From assembly GCA_002695185.1 (NCBI GenBank), contig NZOF01000061.1, positions 1 through 39,277 of the forward strand: a stretch of 39,277 bases of DNA, given 5' to 3'. The position numbers and the translations under genes were made by a program. The DNA comes from Erythrobacter sp. (GTDB taxonomy: Bacteria > Pseudomonadota > Alphaproteobacteria > Sphingomonadales > Sphingomonadaceae). Position 1 is the first letter of the stretch. Each line of letters starts with the position of its first letter. This document shows, piece after piece, positions 17,191 through 25,540 of this stretch. The notes under the pieces were generated by a model. That model was given only the letters and a program-made list of their open reading frames with translations, ran no database searches and was not told the DNA's origin.

Positions 17191-17215
17191 CGAGGAGCCC
17201 CCTCGTCATTGTTTA
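17191..17215 (+). terminator. Weak hairpin between PilZ and imuB
   Basis: CGAGG-AGCCC-CCTCG followed by TCATTGTTTAT lies in the short gap between the convergent PilZ and imuB genes. The stem is only 5 bp and the T-rich tail is interrupted, so this is a tentative call. Confidence 0.3.
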
Positions 17216-18766
17216 TCAGGTGAACAATCCCTGCAGGTACCACTTTGGCTTACCACCTCGTCCATCTCCGATGATGCCGAGCCGATAGATCCAGTAGCGC
17301 CTCCCTCTCTGATCCTCAATCCGGTAATAATCGCGTAGTCGGGTACCACCGCGCTCACGCCACCATTCAGGGGCGATACGTTCGGGGCCTTCGACACGTT
17401 TGATATCGTGTACCTCGTCGCGCCAGCGGAAACGCTTGGGATATCCATCGGGAGTGGCGTAGAGCACAGCAATCTGCTCGGCCTTGTCGAGCAGTTTCAA
17501 AGGGCGTTGATGGAAGACAAACTGACCTTGGTTGGCCGGTTCGGGCTCTAAAGGCGGTTGGCCCCGCTGCGCACGCTCGGGGATGTGGCTGGCTGAAGGC
17601 ACGAGCCGTGTGACGGCACGGGGCCCAAGGCGCACGGTGAGCCGATCGACCAAGGTGGAAAGCGCGATGCCATGGTTTTTCGAAGCCGTCTCGATATCGC
17701 TTTGGTCCAATGCCAAGGCTTCTGACCAACTGGCACGCAAACGCAGCATTTCGATCCCGAACCCTGCATCTACATCATCTAGCTTGCTGACAAAAAGGCG
17801 TACAAAATGCGCGGCCTCTCGGGTTGCTGCAGCAAGTTCGATATGCCGCACAACCACTTCACCATCGACGCGCCACAAGCCGAGTTCCAGCCTGCGGGCG
17901 CCCTGCCCCTTGCCCTCCAGTTCGCGCACCATATCATCCGCCAGATCGTTCACCACCTGATCGAGCAAGTGGCGGTGTCGGATCGGCTCCAGCAGGCGGC
18001 GCTGTACCATCGGAATTTGTTGCGGAATGACTGGCAGCAGCGGTTCCGGTATCCGGCCGAGCAGCTGGTCCAGCCGGATTAGCGGGTTGGCAGAGGGAGA
18101 GTTCCGGTTGCGAAACCGTCTATTGATTCCATCGCGATCGACCGCCCAAAGCTCGCTCAGTTTCTTGAGCCCTAGCCGTCGAAGAACAGTGACGACATCC
18201 TGATCGAGCCTTAGTGCCGCCACGGGAAGCTCGCCCAGCCGTGTTTCCATTTCCTCATTTTTGCGCAGGATCGTACCCGATGCAGCATAATGGGCCAGTG
18301 CCCAAGCTGCCCCGGCAGTCGGAGCTATGGCACAACGCATAGCGATGTCGCGCTGTGCAAACACCGCAGCTACATCGGCAAGCAACTTTTCCTCGCCTCC
18401 GAAGAGATGCGGCACTGCGGTTACATCCACCAAAAGCCCATCCGGTACATCCATCGCCGACCAAGGTCCCCAGCGTCGTGCCCAGGCAGCAAGCTTTTCC
18501 AAGAAAACGAGATCGCCTTCAGGGTCGGACAGTGCCGTAGTAATTTCAGGGCAAAGCGAATGTGCATCAGCCAACATCATCCCTGCCCTGGCCCCGGCAG
18601 CAGCGCTTGTGCGGTTGGTCGCTTCGATCCGCGGCCCATGCGCTGTATCAGCGGTCAGGACAAACGGCTTGTCATCTAGCTCCCGTCTCTCCGCCGCGCC
18701 CATACGCCAGCGGTCCATGGCCATGGACGGGAGCCAGATAGAAAGGATACGGCGCGGCTGATCCAT
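17216..18766 (-). CDS. imuB: ImuB, Y-family polymerase-like mutasome subunit
   Basis: Catalytically inactive Y-family polymerase relative that in Caulobacter and Mycobacterium bridges ImuA, DnaE2 and the sliding clamp. The 516-residue protein starts with ILSIWLPSMAMDRW, where active Y polymerases have the first catalytic Asp pair. The second site (PWSAMDVPDGLLVDV, about 101-115) lacks the catalytic Glu of the usual SxDE motif, so polymerase activity is not expected. The C-terminal region (NQGQFVFHQRPLKLLDKAEQI, WWRE...RLRDYYRIEDQRGRRYWIYRLG) is the typical ImuB extension. I find no clear QL[S/D]LF-type clamp motif, although QGQFVF is a loose candidate. It follows imuA by 14 bases. Confidence 0.93.
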   Translation of the reverse strand: MDQPRRILSIWLPSMAMDRWRMGAAERRELDDKPFVLTADTAHGPRIEATNRTSAAAGARAGMMLADAHSLCPEITTALSDPEGDLVFLEKLAAWARRWGPWSAMDVPDGLLVDVTAVPHLFGGEEKLLADVAAVFAQRDIAMRCAIAPTAGAAWALAHYAASGTILRKNEEMETRLGELPVAALRLDQDVVTVLRRLGLKKLSELWAVDRDGINRRFRNRNSPSANPLIRLDQLLGRIPEPLLPVIPQQIPMVQRRLLEPIRHRHLLDQVVNDLADDMVRELEGKGQGARRLELGLWRVDGEVVVRHIELAAATREAAHFVRLFVSKLDDVDAGFGIEMLRLRASWSEALALDQSDIETASKNHGIALSTLVDRLTVRLGPRAVTRLVPSASHIPERAQRGQPPLEPEPANQGQFVFHQRPLKLLDKAEQIAVLYATPDGYPKRFRWRDEVHDIKRVEGPERIAPEWWRERGGTRLRDYYRIEDQRGRRYWIYRLGIIGDGRGGKPKWYLQGLFT

Positions 18767-18780
18767 GGCAGACCAACAAG

Positions 18781-19668
18781 CTAGCGCCGCTTGCCTTGGA
18801 CTTGTCGGAAACGAGACTGTTCCGAAAGCACAACGGATCTATCTTCGATTGCTGTGCTCGACGGCTTGAAAAACGCTCTTTCGGCGAGCCCGAAACGTGG
18901 CCCGATATGCTGAACGATAGAGAATGGCTTGCCGGTGGGTGGCGAAGAGACCTGCGGCGCTTCACGACGAGCCTCCAGCCGCTTCCCGAACTCTTCGAAA
19001 ACCCATTCGCCCGGTGGATGCGAGCGGGCACGGAAGAGCTCACCCCGCCACGACGGATTGCCTGGTGCTTGCGCGTTCCATTCGGGTGCGGTGGATGGAG
19101 CCGAAGTCACTTGCCAGCGCATCCGGGCCGAAGACAGGTCACGCGCCGCATCGACCCGCAACAGGAACAAAGGTACCTCGTGTTTCTGCGCAGTCAGCGT
19201 CAGCCGACGCGAAGCTGTGAAGTCCAACGCCTTTGGATTGCCGGCAATTTCCCCGATAACAAAGGATAGCTCACGACAGCGCAACCCTTCCTCCATCGCA
19301 AAAAGCGCATCTTCCGCCTTGTGGGCCAGCACATGAATGACGCGCGACTGCAAATCCTGCGGTAGCCCGGCACGATACGGTTTACCTCCCAAGCGCGCCG
19401 CCTCACGCGTCTGCACCCAGAGTATGCTGCGTTGATCGCTCATCTCCCGGCCTTCTTTCGGCGACGCGTTACGCCAATCGTCAAGTGCCAGCGCCAGCAC
19501 TGCACCAGCACCTGCCGCTTCTCTCGAGGAGGCGAACACTTCGCTGTGCAGAGCTTTTCCATGTAGGCGAGCCAACCCAGGCCTCCAGCGCTCACTATGA
19601 CGCTCAGGTAGTGTGGCGACATCTTCAGAGGCGGTCGTCGGCAAGGAGGAGAGAGCTAGTTGGATCAT
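18781..19668 (-). CDS. imuA: ImuA, mutasome accessory protein
   Basis: SOS-induced partner of ImuB and DnaE2, distantly related to RecA and SulA. The 295-residue protein has the family pattern LHGKALHSEVFASSREAAGAGAVLALAL, where ordinary RecA-fold ATPases carry Walker A; no intact P-loop is seen. It then has SILWVQTREAARLGGKPYRAGL, DALFAMEEGLRCRELSFVIGEI and LDFTASRRLTLTAQKHEVPLFLLR. The C-terminal part (about 225-295) is basic and disordered-looking. The ATG is 17 bases from the LexA box at 19686-19700, and imuB follows after 14 bases. Identification rests on these motifs plus the imuB and dnaE2 context. Confidence 0.9.
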   Translation of the reverse strand: MIQLALSSLPTTASEDVATLPERHSERWRPGLARLHGKALHSEVFASSREAAGAGAVLALALDDWRNASPKEGREMSDQRSILWVQTREAARLGGKPYRAGLPQDLQSRVIHVLAHKAEDALFAMEEGLRCRELSFVIGEIAGNPKALDFTASRRLTLTAQKHEVPLFLLRVDAARDLSSARMRWQVTSAPSTAPEWNAQAPGNPSWRGELFRARSHPPGEWVFEEFGKRLEARREAPQVSSPPTGKPFSIVQHIGPRFGLAERAFFKPSSTAIEDRSVVLSEQSRFRQVQGKRR

Positions 19669-19685
19669 ATGGAACCGAATCGTCT

Positions 19686-19700
19686 GTTCTCTTTATGTTC
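19686..19700 (-). promoter_or_regulatory. LexA (SOS) box of imuA-imuB
   Basis: GTTC-TCTTTAT-GTTC (GAAC-N7-GAAC on the imuA strand) fits the alphaproteobacterial LexA operator exactly, 17 bases before the imuA ATG. It lies between imuA and the divergent general stress gene, so it might also affect the latter. Confidence 0.9.
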
Positions 19701-19805
19701 CAATATTTATCTATTAGCAATTCCTGCTCTATCTTTTCCTCTACTGGCTTGGGACCAAACCTGCCCTTCGGTCATTGAGCAAATGAACCAATCTTGGAGA
19801 CCAAA

Positions 19806-20291
19806 ATGAAACATGCCGAAGGCAATCCCGACGAACTCAAAACCAAGTTCTGGAAAGCTCTGGCCGACAGCCCATTCCTATTCCTTCAGCTGGGCGGTGA
19901 CAGCTCAAGCGCCGTTCCGATGAGCCCCCAACTGGACAAGGACGCGAACAGCTCGATCTGGTTTTTCACGCACACGAAAAGCGATTTCTGCAAGCTTGGA
20001 CCAGTCACTGCAACATTCGCCGGCAAGGGCCACGAAATGTTCGCTCGCTTCAACGGAAACCTCGTAAAGGAAACCAGTCAGGAGCGCTTCGACCAATTCT
20101 GGAACAACTTCGTCGAAGCTTGGTACGATGGCGGCAAAAACGATCCGGATATCTTCTTCATGCGGATGGACCTAGGCGATGCAGAAATCTGGAGCGGAGA
20201 TCTGGGACTTCTCAATACCGCGAAGATGGCCTTGGGCATGACTGTGCAAGACGAAGCCGAAGAACAACATGTAAAGTCTGCCGACCTTTGA
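19806..20291 (+). CDS. General stress protein, pyridoxamine 5'-phosphate oxidase-like fold
   Basis: Small soluble protein of about 161 residues with the flavin-binding split-barrel pattern of the general stress protein 26 / Pyridox_ox_3 family: KFWKALADSPFLFLQLGG, then PMSPQLDKDANSSIWFFTHTKSDFCKLG, FARFNGNLVKETSQERFDQFWN, WYDGGKNDPDIFFMRMDLGDAEIWSG. Members bind FMN or F420-like cofactors, but substrates are largely unknown. The ATG at 19806 has GGAGA at 19796-19800. The TTG at 19794 is less likely. It is divergent from imuA, and a perfect terminator follows. A degenerate EcfG-like promoter (GGGAC-N17-CATT, from 19751) may be present upstream. Confidence 0.83.
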   Translation: MKHAEGNPDELKTKFWKALADSPFLFLQLGGDSSSAVPMSPQLDKDANSSIWFFTHTKSDFCKLGPVTATFAGKGHEMFARFNGNLVKETSQERFDQFWNNFVEAWYDGGKNDPDIFFMRMDLGDAEIWSGDLGLLNTAKMALGMTVQDEAEEQHVKSADL

Positions 20292-20310
20292 TTTAATCGG
20301 CAAAAGCAAA

Positions 20311-20340
20311 AGGGGCCGTCAAAGGGACGGCCCCTTTTTT
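20311..20340. terminator. Bidirectional rho-independent terminator
   Basis: Perfect 9-bp stem GGGGCCGTC/GACGGCCCC (20312-20320 and 20326-20334) with a 5-base loop. TTTTTT follows on the plus strand. On the minus strand the stem is followed by TTTTGCTTTTG. It can end both the stress gene (+) and the amino-acid permease (-). Confidence 0.92.
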
Positions 20341-20348
20341 CTATGTTT

Positions 20349-21923
20349 CTACCCATGCGGATGAATGGGAACGGCTGTTTCTTCACCCGCCACATCGTCG
20401 ACCACTTCCACGATCCCCTGCCCCAACCGACTGTGGTTCCTGCTGTACCCGAAATACACCAGCAAACCGATTATGCTCCACACTGGAAGCACCAGCATCG
20501 CCGCACTTGGCAGGTTGAGGAACAGGAAGGCACACCCAAAGATCGTCGCCGGTCCTACCAGCCAGAGCATGGGGGTCCGGAAATCTCTCTTACGCTCCGG
20601 CGCCGTACGCCGAAGAACCATGACCGCAACTGCCACCATCAAGAAAGCATATAGCGTTCCTGCATTGGCAATATCGGCCAGCTGACCCACAGGGAAGAAT
20701 GCTGCGCCGACAGCGACGATCACTCCGGTAATGGCGGTTACCACGTATGGCGTCTTCCACCGCGGATGCACTCTCGAAAGCCCATCTGGCAGCAGACCAT
20801 CCCGGCTCATTACAAAGAAGATGCGGGTCTGTGCGAAAAGCAGGACGAGAATGACCGATGGCAAGGCCAAGAACGCCGCTATTCCAAGGATATTGCCAAT
20901 TCCCGAAAAGCCGATCTGGCGAAGGACGTGTGCCAAGGCTTCATTGGAGCAGACCAACGCTTCCACGTGTTGCGGAAGAGCGCACTGCCGCGCCAATTCC
21001 TCGGATCCTGCTGGGAAAGGAATACCGCCGGGCCCTATGATCGGCTGCCCGCCGATCGTCCCGATCGCTCCCGCCGCCACGAGAATATAGAAGATCGTGC
21101 AGAATATGAGTGAACCGACGAGACCGATCGGCACATTGCGCTGCGGGTTCTTAGTTTCCTCCGCGGCGGTGGAAACCGCGTCGAATCCTACATAAGCAAA
21201 AAAGATAGTCGCTGCCGCACCTACTGCGCCGACTCCCGAACCGAAGCCTCCGAATAGGCCAGCGGGAAGGAATGGGTTGAATTTGTCTGGATCGAAATAG
21301 GCGCTGCTCAGCGTAAGGCCAATAAAGGCGGTTAAAGCAATAACCTTGATGGCGACCAAAATGGCGTTGACCTTGGCGCTCTCGCTTGTGCCGATCATCA
21401 ACAACCAAGTGACCAGTAGGGCGATGATCATGGCAGGAAGATTGATAAATCCGCCTGCCTCTCCACCCAGCGCAAGCGGGCCCGCGGACAACCATCGCGG
21501 CAAACCTATACCCAGGAACTCATTTAGGATGGTACCGCTGAAGTAACCCGACCATCCTACGGACACTGCCGATGCTGCAATTGCGTATTCAAGGATAAGT
21601 GCCCACCCCACGGTCCAGGCAATCAATTCCCCCACCGTGGCATAGCTGTAGGTATAAGCGGATCCAGCCACCGGAATCATAGAGGCAATCTCTGCATAAC
21701 AAAGCGCTGCGACTATGCAGACGGCACCCGCAATCACAAAGGCCAGCATGAGGCCTGGGCCAGCCTTTTGCGCTCCTGCAGCGGTCAGCACGAATATTCC
21801 GGTACCTATAATACAACCGATACCGAACAGCATTAGCTGCAGCGCGCCCAAGGAACGGTGCAGCGACTTCCTTTGCGCCGCGGCCAGAATGGCATCGAGC
21901 GGCTTAACCCTGTCGAAGATCAT
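20349..21923 (-). CDS. APC family amino acid permease
   Basis: Inner-membrane amino-acid transporter of the cationic-amino-acid-transporter (YfnA/CAT-like) branch. The 524-residue protein has about 12-14 hydrophobic segments. The N-terminal motif is LHRSLGALQLMLFGIGCIIGTGIFVLTAAGAQKAGPG, with the GxGIIGTGIFV-type unwound helix 1 of APC carriers, followed by CYAEIASMIPVAGSAYTYSYATVGELIAW and FFAYVGFDAVSTAAEETKNPQRNVPIG. A soluble stretch with two Cys (RQCALPQHVEALVCSNEAL, about 305-325) is inserted before a later membrane segment. Substrate cannot be told from sequence. The nearest gene upstream on the same strand is the NSS transporter, 105 bp away with a hairpin between them. Confidence 0.9.
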   Translation of the reverse strand: MIFDRVKPLDAILAAAQRKSLHRSLGALQLMLFGIGCIIGTGIFVLTAAGAQKAGPGLMLAFVIAGAVCIVAALCYAEIASMIPVAGSAYTYSYATVGELIAWTVGWALILEYAIAASAVSVGWSGYFSGTILNEFLGIGLPRWLSAGPLALGGEAGGFINLPAMIIALLVTWLLMIGTSESAKVNAILVAIKVIALTAFIGLTLSSAYFDPDKFNPFLPAGLFGGFGSGVGAVGAAATIFFAYVGFDAVSTAAEETKNPQRNVPIGLVGSLIFCTIFYILVAAGAIGTIGGQPIIGPGGIPFPAGSEELARQCALPQHVEALVCSNEALAHVLRQIGFSGIGNILGIAAFLALPSVILVLLFAQTRIFFVMSRDGLLPDGLSRVHPRWKTPYVVTAITGVIVAVGAAFFPVGQLADIANAGTLYAFLMVAVAVMVLRRTAPERKRDFRTPMLWLVGPATIFGCAFLFLNLPSAAMLVLPVWSIIGLLVYFGYSRNHSRLGQGIVEVVDDVAGEETAVPIHPHG

Positions 21924-21974
21924 ATACGGCCAGCAGCCTCCACCGGCCCGCCGCGGGACAGCCCCGCTCCGCCA

Positions 21975-22009
21975 TCCGGAAGTTCGTCATTTACTCGCGA
22001 ACTTCCGGA
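21975..22009 (-). other. Perfect inverted repeat between two transporter genes
   Basis: Arms TCCGGAAGTTCG (21975-21986) and CGAACTTCCGGA (21998-22009), 12 bp, with an 11-base loop, directly downstream of the NSS transporter. There is no T-run on either strand, so it may be a transcript-end stabiliser, a weak terminator or a protein-binding palindrome. Confidence 0.6.
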
Positions 22010-22027
22010 CGGAAAAGAGGATTTTGC

Positions 22028-23458
22028 TTAGGCTCCCAGAATGCTGGGAAACAGGCCCGTTACCAGGATGATCGTCACGGCGATCGGACACAACCAGGCA
22101 ATCAGGAACCGCCACAAGCCAAACGCGATTGGAGAAAGGCCTGTGGTAGTACGGAGGAGGTTCTTGTCTGCCTTCCAACCGATGAAGAGCGAAGTCAGCA
22201 GCGCCCCAAGCGGGAGCATGATTTTCCCGGTAAAGGCGTCGATCGTATCTAGAATATCTGTTTCGGCGAAGAGCGACCAGAAGCCGAGCGGGCGTACATC
22301 CGAAAGGACGTTGTAGCCCAAAAGACAGAAAATACCGATCAGGAAAGCGCCGATACCAAAGACAAGAGCGGACTTGGGACGGCTCCAACCAAGTTCACCG
22401 ATGCCCCATGCCGTCGGGACCTCTAGGAGTGAAATTGAACTTGTCACCGCTGCAACGAGAATGAGCAGGAAGAACAGGAAGCCGAACAGTGCGCCTCCAG
22501 GCATAGTCTGGAATGCAAAAGGTAGGGTCTGGAAAACCAACGTCGGTCCAGCGGCCGGGTCGAGGCCGACAGCAAAGACGATCGGGAAGATCATCAACCC
22601 TGCAAGCAACGCGACGCAGGTGTCGGCGATTGCGATCATTGCAGCCGTGCCGCCGAGATTGCTTTTTTCCTTGATGTACGAACCGTAGGTGATGAGGCCA
22701 GCGACACCGAGGGATAGTGAAAAAAGAGCCTGTCCCAGCGCTGAATTCATCACTTCTGGAGTGAGCTTCGACCAATCAGGCGTAAACAGGAAGGAAGCGG
22801 CTTCTCCAATGTCTCCTTCCACTGCTCCGTAGAGCACGAGACCAATCAACAATACGAAGAAAGCTGGCATGAGATAGGTTGCAGCCTTCTCGATGCCTGA
22901 ACTCACTCCTCTTGCCACGATGTAGAGCGTAAGGCCCATGAAGCCCAAATGCATGACGAGAAGCAGCGGCCAGGAGGCAAACATATCTCCCAGCCTCTGC
23001 TGGATCTGCGCTTCGCTTTCTCCTGCTAGTGCCCCCCGAAAAAGGTCACCGGAGCCGATTGCCTGCAGGAGGTCCCAGCCCATCACACCGCCGTAATACA
23101 GAACCCAGCCGGCCACGACCGAATAGAAAGAGACGATTAGAAACGCTGCCACCGCGCCGATCCCGCCAAAGATCGACCACTTGGCCGATGCTTGGGAGCC
23201 TTGCGCTACCTTGCGGATCGAACCGACAGCGTCAGTCTGACCAACGCGGCCAATGAAGATCTCTGATAGAACCAGCGGCAGCCCGAGCAGAAACACGCAC
23301 GCTATATAGAATATGACGAAGGCGCCGCCTCCGCTCTCACCCGCGAGCGTCGGGAAACGCCAAATGTTGCCGAGGCCGACGGCGGCGCCGACTGCAGCAA
23401 GGATAAAGGCAGAGCGTGAGGACCAACCCTCACCCGTAGTTTTTCCGGCAGCGACCAT
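22028..23458 (-). CDS. Sodium-dependent transporter, NSS/SNF family
   Basis: Sodium symporter of the neurotransmitter:sodium symporter family; the bacterial members carry amino acids. From the ATG at 23458 it has about 476 residues. It opens WSSRSAFILAAVGAAVGLGNIWRFPTLAGESGGGAFVIFYIACVFLLGLPLVLSEIFIGR, the hallmark helix 1-2 region with sodium and substrate contacts. About 11-12 membrane segments follow, including LFSLSLGVAGLITYGSYIKEKSNL and SISLLEVPTAWGIGELGWSR. The frame remains open to 23557, but the upstream residues are not hydrophobic or conserved, and GGAGAGGGAA lies before the ATG at 23458. Substrate unknown. It is divergent from panB. Confidence 0.92.
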   Translation of the reverse strand: MVAAGKTTGEGWSSRSAFILAAVGAAVGLGNIWRFPTLAGESGGGAFVIFYIACVFLLGLPLVLSEIFIGRVGQTDAVGSIRKVAQGSQASAKWSIFGGIGAVAAFLIVSFYSVVAGWVLYYGGVMGWDLLQAIGSGDLFRGALAGESEAQIQQRLGDMFASWPLLLVMHLGFMGLTLYIVARGVSSGIEKAATYLMPAFFVLLIGLVLYGAVEGDIGEAASFLFTPDWSKLTPEVMNSALGQALFSLSLGVAGLITYGSYIKEKSNLGGTAAMIAIADTCVALLAGLMIFPIVFAVGLDPAAGPTLVFQTLPFAFQTMPGGALFGFLFFLLILVAAVTSSISLLEVPTAWGIGELGWSRPKSALVFGIGAFLIGIFCLLGYNVLSDVRPLGFWSLFAETDILDTIDAFTGKIMLPLGALLTSLFIGWKADKNLLRTTTGLSPIAFGLWRFLIAWLCPIAVTIILVTGLFPSILGA

Positions 23459-23587
23459 TCTCGTGTAATTCCCTCTCCGACAAACGATGCCTCCCGCATC
23501 GCAGATGTGCGCGGCTTTAAGCATGGAATTCAAACCCTGTCCAAGCCTCGCTTCCAACTGTCGACAACGCTTGCTAGGGCATTCGCC

Positions 23588-24460
23588 ATGTCAACGACCT
23601 TCCAGCTCGACACCAGCACCAGCCGCGCCAATCCAACCCCGCAGCCTATGAAGAGGCTCACGGTCCCGAAGATCCGCGCTCGTAAGACCGAAGGACACAG
23701 CCACGACCCACTGGTCATGCTTACGGCATATACGGCTAGGCAGGCCCAGTTGCTCGATGCTCACTGCGATATGTTGCTGGTCGGTGATTCGTTGGGGCAA
23801 GTCATTTATGGGCTACCGTCGACCATTCCAGTAACAATGGAGATGATGGCAAACCATGCCGCCGCAGTTGTCCGTGGCAGTTATCACGCCGTGGTAGTAG
23901 TCGATATGCCTTTCGGATCTTACGAAAGCTCCAAAGAGCAGGCATTCGAAAGCGCCGCTCGTCTCCTGAAGGAAAGCGGCGCCGCGGCGGTCAAGCTCGA
24001 AGGGGGCGAACCGATGGCCGAGACGGTCGCATTCCTCAATCAGCGAGGCATCCCTGTCATGGGGCATGTCGGTCTGACGCCTCAGGCGGTCAACGTACTG
24101 GGCGGCTATATGGCGCGTGGGCGCGACCATGCGGAAGCCGAGAAAATAATCGGTGATGCCAAAGCGCTGGACGAAGCGGGGGCATTCGCTGTGGTGCTTG
24201 AAGGCGTGCTAGAACCGATTGCAATTGAAGCGACCAAAGCCTTGTCCTGCCCGACGATCGGCATAGGGGCGTCAGCTCAATGCGATGGCCAGGTTCTGGT
24301 TACCGAGGACATGCTCGGTATGTTTGATCGCGTACCACGGTTCGTGAAAAAGTACGAAAATATTGCCGAGGTGATCGAGAAGACGGTTGCGCAATACGCC
24401 GAGGAAGTGCGTGAGCGCAGCTTCCCTTCGTCTGACCAGACCTACCAGACAAAGGGCTGA
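23588..24460 (+). CDS. panB: 3-methyl-2-oxobutanoate hydroxymethyltransferase PanB
   Basis: First step of pantothenate biosynthesis: transfers a hydroxymethyl group from 5,10-methylene-THF to 2-oxoisovalerate to make ketopantoate. The TIM-barrel sequence shows LVMLTAYTARQAQLLDAHCDMLLVGDSLGQVIYG (metal-binding Asp in VGDSLG), VVVVDMPFGSY, AVKLEGG, PVMGHVGLTPQ, and GIGASAQCDGQVLVTEDMLG. The ATG at 23588 gives 290 residues beginning MSTTFQLDTSTSRANPTPQP, the usual sphingomonad start. The open frame from 23507 adds an unlikely basic leader. It is followed 12 bases later by the DUF475 gene, suggesting co-transcription. No panC is in the window. Confidence 0.95.
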   Translation: MSTTFQLDTSTSRANPTPQPMKRLTVPKIRARKTEGHSHDPLVMLTAYTARQAQLLDAHCDMLLVGDSLGQVIYGLPSTIPVTMEMMANHAAAVVRGSYHAVVVVDMPFGSYESSKEQAFESAARLLKESGAAAVKLEGGEPMAETVAFLNQRGIPVMGHVGLTPQAVNVLGGYMARGRDHAEAEKIIGDAKALDEAGAFAVVLEGVLEPIAIEATKALSCPTIGIGASAQCDGQVLVTEDMLGMFDRVPRFVKKYENIAEVIEKTVAQYAEEVRERSFPSSDQTYQTKG

Positions 24461-24472
24461 GGAACCCCGCAC

Positions 24473-25540
24473 ATGAAAACCATCCGCGAGTATTACACTT
24501 TCTCGTTCGTCTTCACGGCGATCTGTTTCGCTTTGGCTGCCTGGTATGGCTGGTCCAGCACCGGTTCCTTTACCGCCACTCTAGGCATTCTATGGATCGT
24601 GCTGGTGCTTTCCATTCTCGAGGTTTCGCTGAGTTTCGACAATGCTGTTGTCAATGCGACCGTTCTAAGAGACATGGACCCGGTCTGGCAGAGACGGTTT
24701 CTTACTATCGGCATTCTTATCGCTGTATTCGGGATGCGAATTATATTCCCGATTGCTATCGTAGCAATCGCGGCGCAGGTCGGGCCACTCGAAGCTATCA
24801 GTCTCTCTTTGAATAATCCCAGCGAATACGAACGTATCGTTTCCGATGCCCATGTAGGTATCGCAGGCTTTGGCGGCGCATTTCTTGCAATGGTCGGCCT
24901 GACTTTCTTCTTCGACCATGAGAAGGAGGTGCACTGGATCCGCGTCGTGGAGCGGACGATCAATAAATTCTCGAATGTTCCCGCCGTAGAGATCGGCTTG
25001 GTTCTGGTACTTATCTATTTCGTTTCAACGCTCCTGCCCCCTGCTGACGATGTCACGTTCCTGACTGCGGCGATTCTAGGCTTGGTGACTTTCATCGCAG
25101 TCCACGCGATCGCGGCTATGATCGAGGAGCGAGAAGCACGAAAAAAGGCAGTCGGAGAATTGGTGAAGTCCGGGCTTGGAGGCTTCCTCTATCTTGAGGT
25201 GCTTGATGCAAGCTTCAGTTTCGACGGCGTAATCGGCGCATTCGCGCTATCGAATAATATGATCATCATCGCACTGGGCCTCTCGGTGGGCGCGATGTTT
25301 GTTCGCTCAATGACAATCCATCTGGTGAAAACCGGTACTCTGGCGCAATATCGTTATCTCGAACATGGAGCGTTCTGGGCGATCATCGTGCTCGGCATGA
25401 TCATGCTTCTGTCAGCACGCTATCATATACCAGAAACGATCACCGGCCTTCTGGGAGCAGTCCTGATTGGCCTCAGTTTCCTGTGGTCGGTGCGGTACAA
25501 TCGTCGCTATCCGGACGAGGCGACAACCTCAGCCGACTAG
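24473..25540 (+). CDS. DUF475 / TerC-like integral membrane protein
   Basis: Multi-pass inner-membrane protein of 355 residues, related to the TerC superfamily linked to metal homeostasis or tellurite resistance. About nine hydrophobic segments are seen. Two matched acidic signatures, LEVSLSFDNAVVNATVL (about 50-66) and LEVLDASFSFDGVIGAFAL (about 240-258), lie within membrane segments and resemble the metal-site Asp motifs of TerC. A charged loop (EEREARKKAVGELVKSG) separates the halves. Substrate is unknown. It follows panB by 12 bases. Its last 68 bases overlap the end of the opposing BASS-type gene. Confidence 0.85.
   Translation: MKTIREYYTFSFVFTAICFALAAWYGWSSTGSFTATLGILWIVLVLSILEVSLSFDNAVVNATVLRDMDPVWQRRFLTIGILIAVFGMRIIFPIAIVAIAAQVGPLEAISLSLNNPSEYERIVSDAHVGIAGFGGAFLAMVGLTFFFDHEKEVHWIRVVERTINKFSNVPAVEIGLVLVLIYFVSTLLPPADDVTFLTAAILGLVTFIAVHAIAAMIEEREARKKAVGELVKSGLGGFLYLEVLDASFSFDGVIGAFALSNNMIIIALGLSVGAMFVRSMTIHLVKTGTLAQYRYLEHGAFWAIIVLGMIMLLSARYHIPETITGLLGAVLIGLSFLWSVRYNRRYPDEATTSAD

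Noticed and set aside
17216..17600. Clamp-binding motif in the ImuB C-terminal region
   Set aside because: QGQFVF and QRPLKLL only loosely fit the consensus, and the second is part of the ordinary ImuB family sequence; no QL[S/D]LF match was found.
19751..19776. EcfG-like promoter GGGAC-N17-CATT before the general stress protein
   Set aside because: Both elements deviate from GGAAC and CGTT. Spacing is right but the match is too weak to annotate; mentioned only in the gene entry.
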